Shown piece after piece: positions 46,092 through 54,419 of a stretch of DNA of 64,000 bases; within the stretch, counting starts at the first letter, position 1, and each line of letters opens with the position of its first letter. The stretch lies in the NCBI RefSeq assembly GCF_019430905.1, contig NZ_JAHYCA010000005.1, positions 248,001 through 312,000 of the forward strand, read 5' to 3'. The stretch comes from Billgrantia antri (lineage in GTDB: Bacteria; Pseudomonadota; Gammaproteobacteria; Pseudomonadales; Halomonadaceae). The notes under the pieces are model-generated. The model was not told where the DNA came from. It did no database searches and saw only the letters and a program-made list of their open reading frames with translations. A program made the translations under genes and the position numbers.

Positions 46092-47555
46092 TCAGTGGTC
46101 GTGAGCCAGGGGTTCGATGGCGGTGATCTCATAGACGAATTCCTCTCGCTCACGCATGCGGAAGCGCATCGCCATATCGTCGCGCAGCCCATCGAGTTCG
46201 AGGTCGTCGGCCGCGGCAAAGTCCATGCTCATGGCGGGCCAGCCGAGCTGCGGAATCGGCGCGTGGTCGACATGCAGCTGGCGGGACTCGGCATCGATGG
46301 CGAGCAGGCGGCCGGAGGCCCAGACCTCCTCGCCGGTGCCCTCCTCCGCCGCTTCGTTCATGCGGCCGAGCTCGGCGCTGGCTGCCGCCTCGGAGTCGAG
46401 TAGGAAGTGGCCGGAGAGTACGACACGCTCTCCCTCCTTGAGGCCTTCGATGATCTCGAGGTCGCCGTTGGCACGACGTCCAACCTGCACTTCGCGGGCC
46501 TGGAAGCGCCCTTCGCCCAGCGCCTGGATGACGCGATCCTGCCTGCCGGTGCGAATCACGGCCTCGGCGGGCAGGTACAGCACTCCCTGCAGCGGGCGTG
46601 GCGCCAGGTAGACATCCGCGTACATGCCCGGCTTCAGCCGCTCTCCAGGGTTGTCGAAGGCAAGGCGCACCTGCACGGTTCGGGTCGGGCTGCTCAGGCT
46701 CGGATAGATGTAGTCGACCCTGCCCGTCAAGAGCTCACCGGGGCGAAAGGGCAGTTGCACCTGGGCGGCATCGCCGCGCGCTACGGCATCCACTTGGTGC
46801 TCGAACAGATCGGCGATGACCCACACACGCGAGAGATCGGCTATGGTCATGACCTCGGTACCCGGCGTGACAAACATACCCTCGCGTACGTTGAGGGCCT
46901 CCACGACACCGCCCTGGTCGGCCCACACCGACACCAACCGGCGCGGCTCGCCCGCTCGCTCGATCTCGGTTATCTCGGCGGCGCCGACGCCCAACGCTCT
47001 CAGGCGCTCACGCGCCGGCGCGGCGTTACCGCCTCGTCGCACGATGTGCAACAGCTCTTCCTGGGCATTGACGAGTTCCGGAGAGTAGACACGGAACAGC
47101 AGTTGGCCCGCCTCGACCCGCTCGCCCGTGGTACGTACGCTGAGGTCCTCGATCCAGCCCTGGGTGCGCAGGTGCACGTGACTCAGGCTCGACTCGTCGT
47201 AGTCGACGAAGCCCACCGTCTCGATCTGCCGAACCAGGTCACCGCGCGCTACCGAGCCGATGCGCACGTTCATGTTCTGCTGTACCGCTGGGCTGATGCT
47301 AACCGTACCGGGGGTCGCCGCGTCAGCGCCGCCCGCGTAGATCGCTATGAAGTCCATGCCCATTTCGTCCTTACGCGGCTCGGGAGACGTGACCGAAGGG
47401 TTATGAGGATGGCGATAATAGAGGATTTCGCGCCCTTCGCTGGACGCTTCAGCCGCGGCAATGCCATGCGTCGACGAATCCTGCCAGTAGTTCATGGCAG
47501 CGGCTCCCGCTGCCGCCCCCATACCAAGCAGGGCGATGACCGCCAATGTCTTCAT
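46092..47555 (-). CDS. cusB: CusB-type periplasmic adaptor with heavy-metal-binding and fused CusF-like domains
   Basis: 487 residues. N-terminal signal/anchor (VIALLGMGAAAGAAAM). A heavy-metal-binding segment YYRHPHNPSVTSPEPRKDEM (about residues 46-65), then the adaptor core (AEASSEGREILYY, LLHIVRRGGNAAPARERLRA in the hairpin). A C-terminal domain LHVDHAPIPQLGWPAMSM resembles CusF and so carries a second metal site. The start overlaps the outer-membrane gene by 4 bases. The extra CusF-like domain alongside a free CusF is notable. Confidence 0.93.
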   Translation of the reverse strand: MKTLAVIALLGMGAAAGAAAMNYWQDSSTHGIAAAEASSEGREILYYRHPHNPSVTSPEPRKDEMGMDFIAIYAGGADAATPGTVSISPAVQQNMNVRIGSVARGDLVRQIETVGFVDYDESSLSHVHLRTQGWIEDLSVRTTGERVEAGQLLFRVYSPELVNAQEELLHIVRRGGNAAPARERLRALGVGAAEITEIERAGEPRRLVSVWADQGGVVEALNVREGMFVTPGTEVMTIADLSRVWVIADLFEHQVDAVARGDAAQVQLPFRPGELLTGRVDYIYPSLSSPTRTVQVRLAFDNPGERLKPGMYADVYLAPRPLQGVLYLPAEAVIRTGRQDRVIQALGEGRFQAREVQVGRRANGDLEIIEGLKEGERVVLSGHFLLDSEAAASAELGRMNEAAEEGTGEEVWASGRLLAIDAESRQLHVDHAPIPQLGWPAMSMDFAAADDLELDGLRDDMAMRFRMREREEFVYEITAIEPLAHDH

Positions 47556-48793
47556 GCGTTTTCTCCTAACACATAGAGCAGATCCACCTGCTCAAGGCGA
47601 CGCTGCGTGCCGATGCGCACTGCCTCAATGCGCGTTTCCAACTCAGTGAGGCGAGCGCGCACGAGCGAATTGAAATCTGTCGTACGGTTGCGATATCCAT
47701 GTTCGGCGGCTTCGGCGTTCTCACGGGCCTGCGGGAGGAGATGCTCCGCATAACGACGCTCACGTTCGTTCAGTTGCTGCCACCTGGCTTGAGTCTCCCC
47801 CAGTTGGCGCTGCAGCTCGCGGGCCTGCTCATCCCAGGCATACTGTGCGGCCTCACGTCGATGCACGCTGGCCGATAGATCACGATCCTGGCGCTGGCGT
47901 GTAAAGAGCGGGAGGTCGACCATGACCATCGCCGACATGCGATCCGGCATGCCCATGCCCCGCTCCGTTGGCGTACCGTAGGTCAGCTCGAGCGTCCACT
48001 GCGGCTTGTAGCCTTGACGCGCCAGCTCGACGTCATGGATGCCAGCATCGATAACGGCCTGTTCGGCACTCAGCAGTGGATGTGCCAGCAACGTTCCTGT
48101 CGGTTCGGCCAGCTCGGGCAGGTCGAGGGGCAAGGGGCGCGAGACGGCTTCCTGGCCAACCCAGCGGGCAAGCTGAGCCAGGGCCGCCGATTCCAGCGCC
48201 TGGACACTTAATACGCGGTCATGCAGTCGGCTCAGCTCCAGCTCGGCGCGCAGCAGGTCCTGCTGGTCGGCGAAACCCGAAGCGAACTCGCGTTCGGTGA
48301 TGTCATGCAAGTCCTCGAACAAGGGTTGGCTCTTCTCCAGCACGTCGAGGATGGCGCGCTGTTCGAAGAGCATCAGATACGCACGCCGCACGGCACGTAC
48401 GGCAACCCGTTCCGCATTGCTGCTACGCGCCGCTTCTGCCTGGGCCATGGCCGATTCGCGCTCACTGGCCAGTCGGCGGCTGTCGCCTCGGGGAAACATC
48501 TGTCTTACTCCAACGCGAAGTTGGGTCATGGTGTCGTCTTCGAGAGAAAAACCATCCCGGGCCACGTCCATGACTTCCATGATCAGCGACGGGTCGGGGA
48601 GCTGGCTGGCTGAGATGGCTGCCTCGCGGCGAGCCTCAGCCAACTCCTGATAGCGCAGCGCGGCAGGATCATTGCTACGGGCAAGTCGCTCCGCTTCACT
48701 GAGCGACAATACCGGCCCCGACAACGCCGGGGGAGGCAACAAAAACGCTGTGCTCAGCATCACTGCGAGCACCATTGGTAATCGAATTCCCAT
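47552..48793 (-). CDS. cusC: Outer-membrane efflux protein of the TolC/CusC family
   Basis: 413 residues from the chosen start. Signal peptide LPMVLAVMLSTAFLLPPPAL, then two OEP repeats (LSLSEAERLARSNDPAAL... and the second near residue 220) with long alpha-helical hairpins (ARRAYLM-type helices, QARELQRQLGETQARWQQL). Forms the exit duct of the CusCBA complex. The frame extends to 48877; the ATG at 48793 is chosen because the signal peptide starts there. Alternative ATGs at 48841 and 48877 cannot be excluded. Confidence 0.88.
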   Translation of the reverse strand: MGIRLPMVLAVMLSTAFLLPPPALSGPVLSLSEAERLARSNDPAALRYQELAEARREAAISASQLPDPSLIMEVMDVARDGFSLEDDTMTQLRVGVRQMFPRGDSRRLASERESAMAQAEAARSSNAERVAVRAVRRAYLMLFEQRAILDVLEKSQPLFEDLHDITEREFASGFADQQDLLRAELELSRLHDRVLSVQALESAALAQLARWVGQEAVSRPLPLDLPELAEPTGTLLAHPLLSAEQAVIDAGIHDVELARQGYKPQWTLELTYGTPTERGMGMPDRMSAMVMVDLPLFTRQRQDRDLSASVHRREAAQYAWDEQARELQRQLGETQARWQQLNERERRYAEHLLPQARENAEAAEHGYRNRTTDFNSLVRARLTELETRIEAVRIGTQRRLEQVDLLYVLGENA

Positions 48794-48938
48794 GAGCCAC
48801 CCCGCGCTCGCCAGAGCGCTGCTGCAAGAACAACGCTCCATTATGTTTTGCCAAGCGTTAATCAAATTACTCGACATTGTTTACCCAACTGACCGACTCG
48901 CGCCGGCCAGTCATATTTTTCAATGTTCTGTCACCAGA

Positions 48939-49346
48939 TTATTGAAAAGCGACATGCAAGCTATAGCGATGAACGTCCCAGCTATCCCCGCCGGGAGCTG
49001 AACTCCCTGACACGACCAAACGATACTGGCCAGCCGACAAAGCTTCTTTAATTTCAAAGTCGCTTCCGGAAGATGTCACCTCCTTCACCGTGTTACCCTG
49101 AGCATCGACCAACTTGGCTTTCATCGGCAGTATGGAATGCGTACCCGGAAAGTGGCTGCTTGCGATCCTGACCGTTGCTGGCTGATCCAGATTTATCTGA
49201 TAATCATGAGATTGCCCAGAGTTAATGATCGTACTGGCTGTACTACCCTCCTGGAGAACATTCCCATTTGCCGCACCAAAATTGGCAAAGGCTGGCACTG
49301 AGAACATGCTGATAACGGCAGCGGCAAGAGCAATTTTCTTAAACAT
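48939..49346 (-). CDS. Small exported protein of the cus locus, unknown function
   Basis: 135 residues, signal peptide (ALAAAVISMFSVPAFA). The mature part is a beta-sandwich-like domain resembling bacterial pre-peptidase C-terminal modules: INSGQSHDYQINLDQPATVR, LSAGQYRLVVSGSSAPGG. No metal-binding cluster is visible. The ATG at 49346 has GAGGTG 5 bases upstream. It is the gene nearest to the CusR box and lies 145 bases upstream of cusC, so it is probably copper-induced. Confidence 0.65.
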   Translation of the reverse strand: MFKKIALAAAVISMFSVPAFANFGAANGNVLQEGSTASTIINSGQSHDYQINLDQPATVRIASSHFPGTHSILPMKAKLVDAQGNTVKEVTSSGSDFEIKEALSAGQYRLVVSGSSAPGGDSWDVHRYSLHVAFQ

Positions 49347-49511
49347 GACGCACCTCACTTTTAATGGAAAACTTTGCTAGAACTACTTTCCAGCCAACAG
49401 GACTATTACCACAAACTGCAGGCGTGATAGAGTAACGACCCTGCCTACTCACCTCCCTTGTTGCTTATTCATGTGGGCATAGTACGTAGCCGTAGAGGAC
49501 AGGAAGCTGAC

Positions 49512-49539
49512 TCGAAAATGACATTTTTGTCATTTTCGA
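49512..49539. promoter_or_regulatory. CusR/CopR box between divergent cusRS and cus structural genes
   Basis: AAAATGACA-N4-TGTCATTTT, extended to a 28-base palindrome by TCG/CGA flanks. It matches the E. coli CusR box (AAAATGACAA-N2-TTGTCATTTT) almost exactly. It lies 22 bases before the regulator ATG and 165 bases before the secreted-protein gene, so it can control both divergent transcripts. Confidence 0.9.
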
Positions 49540-49560
49540 CCGGAGCAGGACGGAGGCTTT

Positions 49561-50241
49561 ATGAAGATATTGATCGTAGAGGATGAGCCAAAAACCGGTG
49601 ACTATCTGGCGCAGGGGCTGCGAGAAGCCGGTTTTGTCGTCGATCTGGCGCGTGATGGCCTGGATGGACTGCACCTGGCCCAGAACGAAGACTATGACCT
49701 ATTGCTTCTCGACGTGATGCTGCCGGGACTGGACGGCTGGAGCATTCTGCAGATGGTGCGCCGATCCGGACAGGACGTACCTGTGCTCTTTCTGACGGCC
49801 CGGGACGACGTCGACGACCGGGTGCGCGGGCTCGAGCTTGGGGCCGACGACTATCTGATCAAACCGTTCGCCTTCTCGGAGCTGCTGGCACGGATCCGCT
49901 CATTGCTTCGGCGCGGCAAGGCACGCGAGCCGGAAGTGTTCCGCGCCGCCGACCTTGAGCTCGATCTGCTGCGACGGCGAGTCACACGAGCCGGCGAGCG
50001 TATCGAGCTCACCGCCAAGGAATTCGCTCTCCTCGAGCTCTTGATTCGCCGCCAAGGAGAAGTCCTGCCTCGCTCACTGATCGCCTCACAGGTGTGGGAC
50101 ATGAACTTCGACAGCGATACCAACGTCATCGACGTTGCCGTCAGGCGGCTGCGCGCCAAGGTCGATGGCCCCTATCCCGACAAGCTGATCCGGACCGTAC
50201 GCGGCATGGGATACGTACTGGAGTCAGGGAATAGCCAATGA
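49561..50241 (+). CDS. cusR: Copper/silver response regulator CusR (OmpR family)
   Basis: 226 residues: receiver domain with D51 (LLLDVMLPG) and K101 (DYLIKPF), and an OmpR-type winged helix ([39 protein letters not shown]). The wing sequence is typical of CusR/CopR/PcoR, which bind the palindrome located just upstream. Phosphorylated by the neighbouring kinase when Cu or Ag is present. CGGAGG supports the start. Overlaps the kinase gene by 4 bases. Confidence 0.94.
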   Translation: MKILIVEDEPKTGDYLAQGLREAGFVVDLARDGLDGLHLAQNEDYDLLLLDVMLPGLDGWSILQMVRRSGQDVPVLFLTARDDVDDRVRGLELGADDYLIKPFAFSELLARIRSLLRRGKAREPEVFRAADLELDLLRRRVTRAGERIELTAKEFALLELLIRRQGEVLPRSLIASQVWDMNFDSDTNVIDVAVRRLRAKVDGPYPDKLIRTVRGMGYVLESGNSQ

Positions 50242-51641
50242 CTCTCTTTCCGCTCTCCCTGACGACTCGACTCGCCACACTCTTCTCGCTGCTGGTAGCA
50301 GGCCTGCTGCTGCTGCTTGGGCTCTCGCTCGAGCACCTGATTCGGGGCCACTTCGACGATATCGATCAGATGGAATTGACAGCAAAGCTGAATATGATCG
50401 ACAACCTGCTCGACCGGGTCGATAGCCCCGACGCACTGGATGCGCTGCCCCGGTATCTCGATGACGTGCTGACGAGCCATGCCACGCTGTCGGTCTCCAT
50501 CCACGATGAAGAAGGGCAAGTACTATACGCTTACCAGCCGGAATTTCTCGCGCCCGTGAAGAATGGTGACGTTAGCTCACCTAGCGCCCGCTGGAGCGTG
50601 GCGGGCTATGAATTCATTGGACATGAAGTCCAATTACACCTCCCCCTACCCGTACCTGCTCCCGTACACGTCCTGCTGGGGCTGGATATCACGCACCATG
50701 CGCACTTTCTCGAAGACATCCGTCGGTATCTCTGGACAGGCATTGCGCTGGCCGCCCTGCTGACAGCCTTGTTCGGCTGGCTAGTCGCCCGCCAAGGCCT
50801 GGCTCCACTCAAGCGGATCACTGCCACCGCCAGCCGGCTTTCCGCCGAACGCCTGGGTGAACGGCTCGATCTGCAAGCCACGCCTCCGGAAATGCTCAAG
50901 CTGGCCAACGCGTTCAACGGTATGCTGAACAGGCTCGAGGCCGACTTTCAACGGCTCAGCGAGTTCTCGGCGGACATCGCCCATGAGCTACGCACCCCGG
51001 TGTCGAACCTGCTCACCGAGACTCAGGTCGTGCTGTCCCGGCCACGCAGCGCAGAGGAATATCGGGATATCCTGCATTCCAACCTGGAGGAGCTGGAGCG
51101 TCTGGCCCGAATGATTGCCGACATGCTGTTCCTGGCCAAGGCCGACCACGGGCTTCTGCCCAATCCTGCCGAGTCGGTTCACCTGCAGCAGGAGGTGGCC
51201 GCCCTGCTGGAATTCTACGAAGCCCTTGCCGAAGAGAAGCAGGTCGAGATGCAGGCCACCGGTTCAGCTACCGTTACCGGCGACCGCCTGATGCTACGCC
51301 GGGCTGTCGCCAACCTGCTTTCCAATGCGCTCCGCCACACCCCCGCCGGTGGCAACATTGCAATCGAGATCGAACCGCGTGCCGATGTGGCCCTACTCAC
51401 GGTACGCAACACTGGCGACACCATCCCCCCCGACCAGCTCCCACGGCTGTTCGAGCGCTTCCATCGCGCCGACAACATCCGCAGCCACCATGGTGAGGGT
51501 GCTGGGCTGGGGCTCGCCATCACTCGCTCGATCATCCAGGCTCATGGTGGAGACGTCGCGGTCAGTTCGCAGAATGGCACCTCGACCTTCTGCCTCTCCC
51601 TACCGCTTTTCGGAAGACAAGGTACTACGTCAGAGGAATGA
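50238..51641 (+). CDS. cusS: Copper/silver sensor histidine kinase CusS
   Basis: 467 residues. TM1 about 12-32 ([18 protein letters not shown]), a periplasmic sensor of about 130 residues, TM2 about 166-186 ([20 protein letters not shown]), HAMP ([20 protein letters not shown]), phospho-acceptor H249 in [14 protein letters not shown], and HATPase with [13 protein letters not shown] and [13 protein letters not shown]. The layout fits CusS/CopS. The periplasmic loop contains histidines ([23 protein letters not shown]) that may bind the metal. Confidence 0.93.
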   Translation: MTLFPLSLTTRLATLFSLLVAGLLLLLGLSLEHLIRGHFDDIDQMELTAKLNMIDNLLDRVDSPDALDALPRYLDDVLTSHATLSVSIHDEEGQVLYAYQPEFLAPVKNGDVSSPSARWSVAGYEFIGHEVQLHLPLPVPAPVHVLLGLDITHHAHFLEDIRRYLWTGIALAALLTALFGWLVARQGLAPLKRITATASRLSAERLGERLDLQATPPEMLKLANAFNGMLNRLEADFQRLSEFSADIAHELRTPVSNLLTETQVVLSRPRSAEEYRDILHSNLEELERLARMIADMLFLAKADHGLLPNPAESVHLQQEVAALLEFYEALAEEKQVEMQATGSATVTGDRLMLRRAVANLLSNALRHTPAGGNIAIEIEPRADVALLTVRNTGDTIPPDQLPRLFERFHRADNIRSHHGEGAGLGLAITRSIIQAHGGDVAVSSQNGTSTFCLSLPLFGRQGTTSEE

Positions 51642-51679
51642 TTCGGTAACTCCCCTACCCAGTCATCCGGATCGCCCTA

Positions 51680-52174
51680 CTAACCGGCACATTGTAGATA
51701 GCGCTCTCCAAGCATCTGTCGGCGTGCCAACCACAGGATCAGTGGCGGCAGGAGCAGCCATTGCAACAGAGGAGCCAACCCGGTCCCTAGTAGCGGCAGC
51801 GTGGGCATTCCCTCAGCATATTGCCAACGCTGCTGAAGCTCGGTGGCATACCACTCCAAACCTACCGTAATCGCGATACCCACAGCGACGAAGCCCAAAG
51901 TAGTCCGCGCATCGGGGCGAAGCAGCCAGTGTCGATGTCGGCGGATCCCCGCCACGACCCCAAAAGCCACCAAGGTAATGAGCATATCGCCCAGAGTCGC
52001 CCGGGTGCAGAAGAGAACAGCATCCCAATGCGCCATCTCCGACATGGTGACGTAGAACGGTACTTGCAGGAATTCCCAAGGATAGTTCAACAGAAACGCA
52101 AACAACGCCACATTGAACTCCGGGAGCGCCACTAGCCGGTTCGACTTGCCGCTGAGTTGTCGTTCTCCCACCAT
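51680..52174 (-). CDS. Multi-pass inner-membrane protein of unknown function
   Basis: 164 residues with about four hydrophobic segments (LFAFLLNYPWEFLQVPFYV, TLGDMLITLVAFGVVAG, TLGFVAVGIAITVGLEW, LAPLLQWLLLPPLILWLA). Conserved-looking polar spots are NYPWEFLQ and GLEWYATE, which resemble small uncharacterised membrane proteins found next to metal-resistance genes. It converges with cusS, 38 bases apart. No function proposed. Confidence 0.6.
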   Translation of the reverse strand: MVGERQLSGKSNRLVALPEFNVALFAFLLNYPWEFLQVPFYVTMSEMAHWDAVLFCTRATLGDMLITLVAFGVVAGIRRHRHWLLRPDARTTLGFVAVGIAITVGLEWYATELQQRWQYAEGMPTLPLLGTGLAPLLQWLLLPPLILWLARRQMLGERYLQCAG

Positions 52175-52363
52175 AACCAGGCTCCAGAACAGATAGGGGG
52201 CGGCACTTGATGACGACTTTTGCTAGTGTTCCACGCCGCTCGTAGCCAAGCAACAAGCGTCATACTTGTCGGTCGCACCCTCATTATTTGATATCGATCA
52301 AACGGCATATGCTCACAGTGAGCTATGTTGAATTTATCTCTCGGCGTCAGGTACCCATACGCC

Positions 52364-52768
52364 ATGCACCCTAACCGCCTAATCTTGGAAGCACCCCGCA
52401 CCCACACAAGGCGAGCAGGAACCCTGCTGATCGTATTATTGGCGGTATTGCTCGGCAACTCAGCACTTGCCGATGGCGACGGGCTCGGAGCGTTGGCCGC
52501 CGATCACGCGGTGATGGAAGCCGTCTCCATGGCTACCGAGGCGTGGCGCGGTGGAGAGCCGTCTTGCCACCATGGCCATGATAAACTCACCCTGTCTCAA
52601 GGAATGGCGCGTAACGATCGCCAACAAGTCGAAAACGGCAATGCAATCTCCGTCGCCACCGTAGAGACTTTCCCCCTCATTCTAGGGCTTGACCTCAACA
52701 TACCGCGACATCCCCCAAGCCTGCCTAGTGTGGCCCTCTATCTTCTCACCCAGCGTATCCGCCTTTAA
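52364..52768 (+). CDS. Small exported or membrane protein with a CHHGH motif
   Basis: 134 residues. Basic N-terminus followed by a hydrophobic segment LLIVLLAVLLGNSALA (signal or TM), then a soluble part with ESPSCHHGHDKLTL, a likely metal ligand cluster. A second weakly hydrophobic stretch is TFPLILGLDLNI. Resembles small copper-associated proteins of the CopL/DUF2946 kind in layout, but I cannot confirm the family. The ATG at 52364 is preferred over the frame start at 52325. Confidence 0.5.
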   Translation: MHPNRLILEAPRTHTRRAGTLLIVLLAVLLGNSALADGDGLGALAADHAVMEAVSMATEAWRGGEPSCHHGHDKLTLSQGMARNDRQQVENGNAISVATVETFPLILGLDLNIPRHPPSLPSVALYLLTQRIRL

Positions 52769-52891
52769 TCAACCCGCAAGCGAAAGGCATGCCCGATATT
52801 GAGCGAGCCTGCCTGCCAACTCGCCTGCTTCGGATTCTGCCTGGCCTTTGGGCCAGATTTAGAAGCGCCTTCCATACAGAGAGAACGAATC

Positions 52892-53350
52892 ATGTACGTT
52901 TCAACCTTCCAAGACGTGGTGGAGTGGACACGCGCACTGCACGAACACCTGGCCCGGTGCCTAAAGCACTGCTCGACGAAGCAGGATGAAGAACGTGCCA
53001 AGTGGCTGCTGACCTATCTGGCGGACCACGAGGCGGTACTGGAAAAGGTCGTCGCCGCCTTCGAGAAGCAGGCCGATCCGAAGGCGTTGAATACCTGGCT
53101 CTATGACTACATTTCCTACCAGCCCATTAAGCCGCACCAGTCGTGCAGTGCACCCTATGCGGAAATGAGCTTCGATGAGATCTGTCAGGAAGTTTTCGAC
53201 TTACACAATCAAGTCATTGATTTCTATCGCTATCTCGAGGGGCGCGCCGAGATTCCCGAGACACGCGAGTTGATCGGTAAGTTGCTGCAGTTGGAGCAGC
53301 ATGAAGCGATGCGCCTTTTTCACCAGACCAACCGCTCCAGAGATCTCTAA
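52892..53350 (+). CDS. Predicted all-helical (hemerythrin-like) protein, unknown function
   Basis: 152 residues, soluble, highly helical, rich in His/Glu/Asp pairs typical of diiron or four-helix bundle proteins: WLLTYLADHEAVLEKVV, LHNQVIDFYRYLEGRAE, LLQLEQHEAMRLFHQTN. One Cys pair region (HLARCLKHC). No signal peptide. The ATG at 52892 is preferred over the upstream in-frame start. It lies 112 bases ahead of the exporter operon. The iron-binding role is an inference from residue patterns only. Confidence 0.55.
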   Translation: MYVSTFQDVVEWTRALHEHLARCLKHCSTKQDEERAKWLLTYLADHEAVLEKVVAAFEKQADPKALNTWLYDYISYQPIKPHQSCSAPYAEMSFDEICQEVFDLHNQVIDFYRYLEGRAEIPETRELIGKLLQLEQHEAMRLFHQTNRSRDL

Positions 53351-53462
53351 AAGGTGCCATGAACTTGTCATTCCGTCAGCGGGACTGGCCACCGGAGCGT
53401 TCTCCAGCCGACACCTCACCCGAGATGAAGGAGGATGAGGTGTAGAGACAATGGGAGCGGCA

Positions 53463-54419
53463 ATGCGACACTCGCTGTGGACGATCGTAGCAGTCATGCT
53501 GCTGGCCGTTGGGGGGTATCTAGGCTTCCTGGCGCTGCGGCCGGCGGAGCTCCCGCCCGGCCTGCTCTACGGCAGCGGCCGTATCGAAGCCACCGAGATT
53601 CGCCTGGCCGCCGAGATCCCCGGACGCGTAGTGGTGAGCCATCTGGCCGAGGGTCGGGCCGTCACCAGGGACGATGTGCTGTTGCGCCTGGACGATCGCC
53701 TCCTTCGTCTGCAACAGGCCGAACTCGAGGCGCGCCGGGTCGCCGGGGAACAAACGGTGGTGCGGTTCGAGCGCCTGCTCGACACGGCGCGTCATCATCT
53801 CGGCAATGCCGAGACCGAGCTGGAACGCGCGCGAACCCTGCGTCGCACCGGCACGATCCCCGCGCAGCAACTGGAGCGCAGCGAGGATCGCCGGCGCGAG
53901 GCGGCCGGCGAAGTCGAGGTGCTGACGGTACAGCTTGCGGAGGCAGCCGCCAACCTGCAGGCGCTCGAGCAACAGCAGGCGCAGCTCGCGTTCCAGCTCG
54001 ACAAGACCGTGCTGCGCAGCCCCATCGACGCCACCGTGCTGGTCAAGGCAGTGGAGGTTGGTGAGGTAGTGGTGCCCGGGCAGCCGCTGGGCATCCTGGT
54101 CGATCTGGACCGGCCCCGGCTGAAGCTCTACGTCGCCGAACAGGCGCTGGGACGGATCCGCCTCCGCGCCCCGGCCCGGATACGGGTCAACGCCTTCCCG
54201 GACCGCCACTTCGAGGCCGAGGTCAGCGCGGTCGACGACCGCGCCCAGTTCACCCCCCGCGATGTCCATCTTCCCGACGAGCGGGCGCGCACCGTCTTCG
54301 GGGTGACCCTGCGGCTCGCCAACCCCGACGGCACTCTCAAGCCGGGCATGCCGGCAGATGCCTGGATCCGCTGGCAGGACGAGGCGCCGTGGCCCGACAC
54401 CCTGGTCGTGCCACCATGA
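53463..54419 (+). CDS. HlyD/YbhG-type membrane fusion protein
   Basis: 318 residues. N-terminal TM anchor (TIVAVMLLAVGGYLGFLAL), a barrel-sandwich half (LAAEIPGRVVVSHLAEGRAV), a long coiled hairpin (residues 80-180: RLDDRLLRLQQAELEARR onward), and the second half (LRSPIDATVLVKAVEVGEVV). It connects the ABC exporter to the outer membrane. GGGAG before the ATG at 53463 is preferred to the ATG at 53451. It overlaps the ATPase gene by 4 bases. Confidence 0.88.
   Translation: MRHSLWTIVAVMLLAVGGYLGFLALRPAELPPGLLYGSGRIEATEIRLAAEIPGRVVVSHLAEGRAVTRDDVLLRLDDRLLRLQQAELEARRVAGEQTVVRFERLLDTARHHLGNAETELERARTLRRTGTIPAQQLERSEDRRREAAGEVEVLTVQLAEAAANLQALEQQQAQLAFQLDKTVLRSPIDATVLVKAVEVGEVVVPGQPLGILVDLDRPRLKLYVAEQALGRIRLRAPARIRVNAFPDRHFEAEVSAVDDRAQFTPRDVHLPDERARTVFGVTLRLANPDGTLKPGMPADAWIRWQDEAPWPDTLVVPP

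Noticed and set aside
43897..46104. 735-codon plus-strand open frame opposite cusA
   Set aside because: Antisense shadow of a well-conserved CusA; no ribosome binding site and no domain.
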